Below, piece after piece: positions 59,332 through 64,000 of a DNA stretch of 64,000 bases. The first letter of the stretch is position 1. Every line of letters starts with the position of its first letter. Source of the stretch: Ecdyonurus torrentis (lineage: Eukaryota > Arthropoda > Insecta > Ephemeroptera > Heptageniidae); assembly GCA_949318235.1 (NCBI GenBank), contig OX439127.1, positions 37,403,805 to 37,467,804 on the forward strand, in the 5' to 3' direction. Made by a program: the position numbers and the translations under genes. The notes under the pieces are model-generated. The model did not search any database. It saw nothing but the letters and a program-made list of their open reading frames with translations, and had not been told where the DNA came from.

Positions 59332-59850
59332 GTGTTGCTCGGTGCCCGCTTTATGAACAAACCGCTTTATAACAATAAGTGGAATCCCCAAAGTGTCGTG
59401 CCGAACCCCATATAGAAAAATACCCCATCTCCCCACTCACCCCCACAGAACACTTGAGTGTGTTATAAATAATATACATATGAACTTGTATACTTTATCA
59501 AAACAAATGTGTATAAAACTAATTTTAATATTTATAATTTATATTTTTTTTGCCATATAGACTGGTTGTAAATATAGCATTCTTCGTTTTAAAAATATAA
59601 CTCTATATACAATATATAATACTACCACTGAATGAAAATCATTATTTAAGTAAAAAAAAGAATCTCAATCCAAAAACATTATTTATATGGTCAAAACTTA
59701 TATATAAGCATTATATCATTGAACAAAAAATATATATATTTAATATATTATAACTAAAAATGGTAGCTTGATTGTGTTATAATAAATGTGTGTATAATAC
59801 AGGATGGCTTCCAAAAATATAGAAATATAATTATATAATAATAAATAAAT
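59332..59850 (+). other. probable 3' UTR of the ladybird gene
   Basis: The first 125 bp keep exon-like composition, and the frame stays open for 27 codons after the stop (59332-59412). It then falls into A/T sequence. The first well-placed polyadenylation signal is at 59781. Confidence 0.4.
59781..59786 (+). terminator. candidate polyadenylation signal (AATAAA)
   Basis: AATAAA followed directly by the GT-rich word TGTGTGTATAAT, about 450 bp after the stop codon. Further AATAAA words at 59840-59849 are alternatives. In DNA this AT-rich such hexamers occur by chance. Confidence 0.35.
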
Positions 59851-60740
59851 GATAATTCGTGTTGTTATATTAAAAAGAATCATAATATTATATTAAAATT
59901 TAAATATACAATAATATATATGGGCCTCACTTTTTAATAGAAATAAAAAACCCTTTAATGCATCACTATTGGGAATATAAATTTAGATATGGTCCGTATA
60001 GTAAAGTTGGTATACATACATGTCTCGTGTATTGCAATTTAATAAACTATAAATTTCAAAAAGAAAAAAAAAACTTTTTTTTTTTTCAAGATTTCTTGTA
60101 TATGAAAATAAACATTTAAGAAGAAAATATGTAAGAAAAAAAAATAGTCTGTATATAAAAATAGAGACTGCCTTGTAGTTCAAAGTATTAATTAATTTAT
60201 CTCCATTCTTTCGATGTCTATATTATAGTCTGTGTCTTCAATCATTCTATGTGTATATGTTTCTATGTACAGTTCATGATATATAATATATTATAGATGT
60301 TATATGAAATTGTCTGTCTATATTTTTTATTCAAACCCTTTTATCACTTAAGGAAAGAAAAAAGAAGAAAAAAAAAGTTAAAGTAAATTAAATAGATAAA
60401 TAAATAAAATCGTTATATCTTAAAGTATCAGTGAATTTTACAGCAAAATGCAACAAGAAAAACACCCTTGAACTCTATTTAGATAAAAATAATAATTATA
60501 TTACAAATGCAAATAAAAGTAGAAATTTTTATATTTTATGTAATATTACATTAAAAAAAATATTTATTTGTCAAAACCAGGCTTAAGCCCAATACATCGG
60601 GCAATCAATATTTATTTACACACACTTTTATAAAAAAGAATAATAATAAAAAATAATGTAAACTATAAAAAGCTAAGTAGTCTATTTTAAGACTTAGTAT
60701 ATTTGTATAAGCGGACAAATATTGGTTTTTCTCTGTCGAG
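59851..60740. other. downstream AT-rich DNA
   Basis: Simple A/T sequence with short homopolymers. AAGCGGACAAATATT occurs at 60709-60723. No gene is seen; the - strand frame at 59983-60183 is AT-driven. Confidence 0.45.
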
Positions 60741-60787
60741 TGGGTCTTTAAATAGGATTTCAGCAAAGAAGTGAGTAAACATCAAGA

Positions 60788-60797
60788 TAGAGGGCGC
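60788..60797 (+). promoter_or_regulatory. CTCF-like core site downstream of the gene
   Basis: TAGAGGGCGC fits the insect CTCF core YAGRKGGCGC exactly, inside a small mixed-composition patch at 60.74-60.83 kb that ends in a long T run (60834-60863). A boundary role near the gene end is an inference. Confidence 0.3.
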
Positions 60798-60831
60798 CAC
60801 TGCACGTACTGCTAAGATTTATAAGGGTGGA

Positions 60832-60833
<2 letters not shown>

Positions 60834-60863
<30 letters not shown>
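60834..60863. repeat. poly-T homopolymer
   Basis: About 30 T residues directly after the mixed-composition patch with the CTCF-like core. Confidence 0.95.
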
Positions 60864-60866
<3 letters not shown>

Positions 60867-61220
60867 GAAGCCCTGGAGGCCTCTTCATGTGCAATTAAAT
60901 TGTAAAATATTGATGTGAAACTAAACTGTAAACTTTAAAATGCTTCATATTTTTGGTTAAAAAAGAATTTAATATTAAATTTAAATCATTTTGAAAAAAT
61001 AAATAAAAGAAGATCCATGCAAATATGCATAATGCATAATATACAGTATATTTGATATGCATTTATTTATATATAAAAAAAATTTTATGAAAAACTATTA
61101 ACAACTATACCAACTGTAAATATTATGGATTACATTAAACTTAATATAAAACACAATTTTTAATTAAACTTCGCAATGAAATAGTTATATATCAATGAAA
61201 CCTTGCCATGCTAATAAATA

Positions 61221-61251
<31 letters not shown>

Positions 61252-61682
61252 CACTTGCAGCGCACTCTATTTTAATTAAACGTAATATTTATTTGCATTT
61301 TTGTACATTAATTAAAATATAACAAGAAATAAATTTTGTAATCATATTATATATAAGTATCGTGCTTGTTGGTCATTAAAAATTCAGGTCTTATATTGCT
61401 ATATGTTTATGTATTTTGATGTACGTATATTGGCAATTCAACAAATATCTACTCATGCAAGAGTCTCGTGTTATGGTATATAGACCCGTCATTGCAGTAT
61501 AGAGCCAGCACGACACGTGATAATCATGACACGAGTACGTTCAATCTACACGTCACATAGCACTGAATCATCTCTCACGTTACACCTTCTTACAACATTA
61601 CTAAAAAGGTAAGTCGGGGAGAAAAATATTAGAAGTTAAAAAATCGGATTAAACTTAAATATCTTAAATTCCTTTCATATTT

Positions 61683-61687
<5 letters not shown>

Positions 61688-61718
<31 letters not shown>
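61688..61718. repeat. (CT)n microsatellite
   Basis: About 15 CT units shortly after the small GC-enriched island at 61.49-61.62 kb. Confidence 0.95.
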
Positions 61719-61722
<4 letters not shown>

Positions 61723-63461
61723 TCCTTTTTATATATAAAATAAATTTTATTCACAATGTTTAATATATATTTTCACAACACTTAAAACATAAAATTACGA
61801 TAAATATAAGTATATAATATACAATTTTTTGACTTTTGATAATCATATTTTGATTTCGAATATATAATAAGAATGGTATAATATTTTAATAAAATATAGT
61901 ATAATAATTTGAGAAAAATATATATAGAACACAATTTATAACACGCAAAATATATAAAGAAAAATATATAAATAAATCACAATGAAAATTCTATATAAAA
62001 ATAAGAAAGGGGAATATTTAAATATTTAAAATAGGCTATATTATAATAACGCTATATTAATATCATAACGTCCGCATCAACAAGAAATAATATTATAAAA
62101 TCTGTGATTCAATTTACAAAGCAAAATTTCATACAATATTATATATGATAATAATATTAGATATAATATATTTATATACAAAATGAATTATAATTTTAAT
62201 AAGACTATAATATAATACTAAGAATTTTTCCTTGACCTTATAGATGATAGTCATGATATCATCCGTTGCATCTTGTATATAAAGGAAACATTATTACATG
62301 CATAATAATATCAATGTAAAAGTTTAAATGACAGGCTTAAGTTTTATTAAATATATATAAGAGGGGGAACATATTATATATTATATACATAATATATATA
62401 GTGTGATTGTTATATAATTATAGATTATTAAATTTAAATATTCACTGAGTTTTTGATTATAAGATATAGAAAACTTAACTTCCGTTCTTAGTGTTGGAGG
62501 TCTCATATATATGTATCAACTATATTATTATTAATAATATCAATGCACACAAAACAGCTTATTTGCCCAACGCAGAAAATAAATTGACGCCTTGATTTTA
62601 ATCTAAGTATGTATTACATCGACAGGCCTTCTATAATAAGTATTTAAGGCCACCCAAATGAATAGCATTTGGGAAGTTCTTATATATAATAGTATATAGA
62701 ATAGATATATATACACACACACATCAAAGCAGGTATATAGCCTTTATTATAAAATTAAAACTCATAAATATTAAATAAAAGATCATATCCAATTTTTATT
62801 TGTGTTTTTATAGCTTAATTGCTTGATTTTTTTTATAATCCATTATTATTAATGTAAATTTTTGTTTTATTTTTAGCTTTTGAAAATAAATATAATAACT
62901 AATGATATATAAATTTCCAATATAAATTATTATTATTGTAATTTGAGTTGGCAAAAATATTAATTAAATAAATGTGTTTTTTTTTCAAGTCAATTGAGAT
63001 TTTTTTTAATTAGTATATTTTTATATATTGTATATTTAAGACATAAATTAGTTATAATTATATTATTCCTAAAGATATTAAATAATACTTTTTTATATAT
63101 AATATATTTTAATGAAGTTTTTATTTGCCAAATATTATAATTTAAGATCAATTTAATTTCCAATAAACCTGTAATGCATGATGTGACCAATTTCTTCATA
63201 ACTCTATATATGCCTGTAGAATATAAATTAAATTCTTGCACCATATTTGCATAGAGAAATACGCGCGAAATTCGAAAAGTTAGTTTTTTTTTTATATAAT
63301 TTTTTTTATATACGCAGAATATAATACTTATTCAAATATTAATATAATGTATCTGGATATTAATAATGTCAAAAGAAAGGGTAAAAAAATGCATTTTTTA
63401 TACAAATAACATAAAATCAGCTTGATGTGATATAATATATATATATATATTATAAAAAAAA

Positions 63462-63469
<8 letters not shown>

Positions 63470-63523
<54 letters not shown>
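63470..63523. repeat. (TA)n array
   Basis: About 54 bp of alternating A/T in a region of further short TA runs. Confidence 0.95.
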
Positions 63524-63530
<7 letters not shown>

Positions 63531-64000
63531 AATTGACTTTTAAAATTAATTTCTTTATTGCCTTGTCAGATTTTTAATTATATCATAATAATAATAATAA
63601 TATAATAATAAACGTTATACTCTAATTTATAATACATAATATATTTTTTTGCAATTACACTTCGTTTGATATAAATTTAATAACTTTACTTCATAATAGG
63701 GAGTATAATTTTTACACAATCAACATTATTTAATTAATAATATAAATTGCATTATAAAATGATATTATTTTTCATAATATAATTTATAATATACGATCAT
63801 ATATATAATAATAAATTTAATAAACGCATTAATTTATATATAAATACTTTTATATTAAGATGATTGTTAATATGAAAGTTAATGTTTCTCTATACGTTAC
63901 CTAAAAGTGCATGTATTTATTGTGTGTGATCGTTATAATATAAGATACTTTTTGTGTAGTATATCAAGCGTCTCAGAGTAAAAAGAGACCGCGTGAGTTT

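Larger units (their letters stand above)
60864..64000. other. downstream AT-rich DNA to the window end
   Basis: It contains a short (GA)n at 61224-61251, a mixed-composition island at about 61.49-61.62 kb with CACGTGATAATCATGACACG-type text, a (CT)n at 61688-61718, and a (TA)n array at 63470-63523. The 84-codon - strand frame at 62990-63244 is AT-driven. No gene is seen. Confidence 0.45.

Overview
The window reads as arthropod, almost certainly insect, nuclear DNA. It is very AT-rich, crowded with long homopolymers and dinucleotide microsatellites, and gene-poor. The only host gene I can support is a ladybird/Lbx-class homeobox gene (lb) on the + strand, in two recognised coding exons: 20307-21249 and 58925-59331. 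They are separated by one intron of about 37.7 kb (21250-58924). The exons join in phase at consensus splice sites and give a predicted protein of 449 residues. It has an EH1-like Groucho-binding motif (FSILDIL), a conserved pre-homeodomain motif (SPLDALFQMTSKTFEGL) and a homeodomain with the diagnostic Thr47. Base composition, (CT)n/(GA)n abundance and the insect-like Lbx sequence would fit a hymenopteran such as a parasitoid wasp, but that assignment is a guess.

Layout. 1-19.5 kb is upstream non-coding DNA. It holds a (GAA)n array, poly-C/G runs, CT arrays, a diverged repeat family around 13.1-13.95 kb with outlying copies, and a 996-bp TA-flanked element with terminal inverted repeats (14636-15631). 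Next come a cluster of AGTCTWAGRCCAA-like motifs (19.06-19.31 kb) and a GC-enriched promoter/5' leader (about 19.56-20.31 kb). Exon 1 follows. The intron is a desert of A/T sequence punctuated by short GC-enriched islands, many directly abutting (GA)n/(CT)n tracts, which look like candidate cis-regulatory modules. A 5'-truncated antisense LINE reverse-transcriptase remnant (57.1-58.4 kb) sits about 0.5 kb before exon 2. Exon 2 carries the homeodomain. The stop codon is followed by a GC-enriched 3' region, a candidate polyadenylation signal near 59.78 kb, a perfect CTCF-like core near 60.79 kb, and AT-rich DNA to the window end.

I found no tRNA, rRNA, CRISPR array, bacterial gene or second host protein-coding gene. 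The points most worth follow-up are the possible alternative splicing at the lb stop codon, the upstream GTCT-N-AGAC motif cluster, the TA-flanked inverted-repeat element and its motif resemblance to that cluster, the CAACCCG repeat family, and the coupling of (GA)n tracts with GC islands. Regulatory calls are inferences from composition and motifs only.
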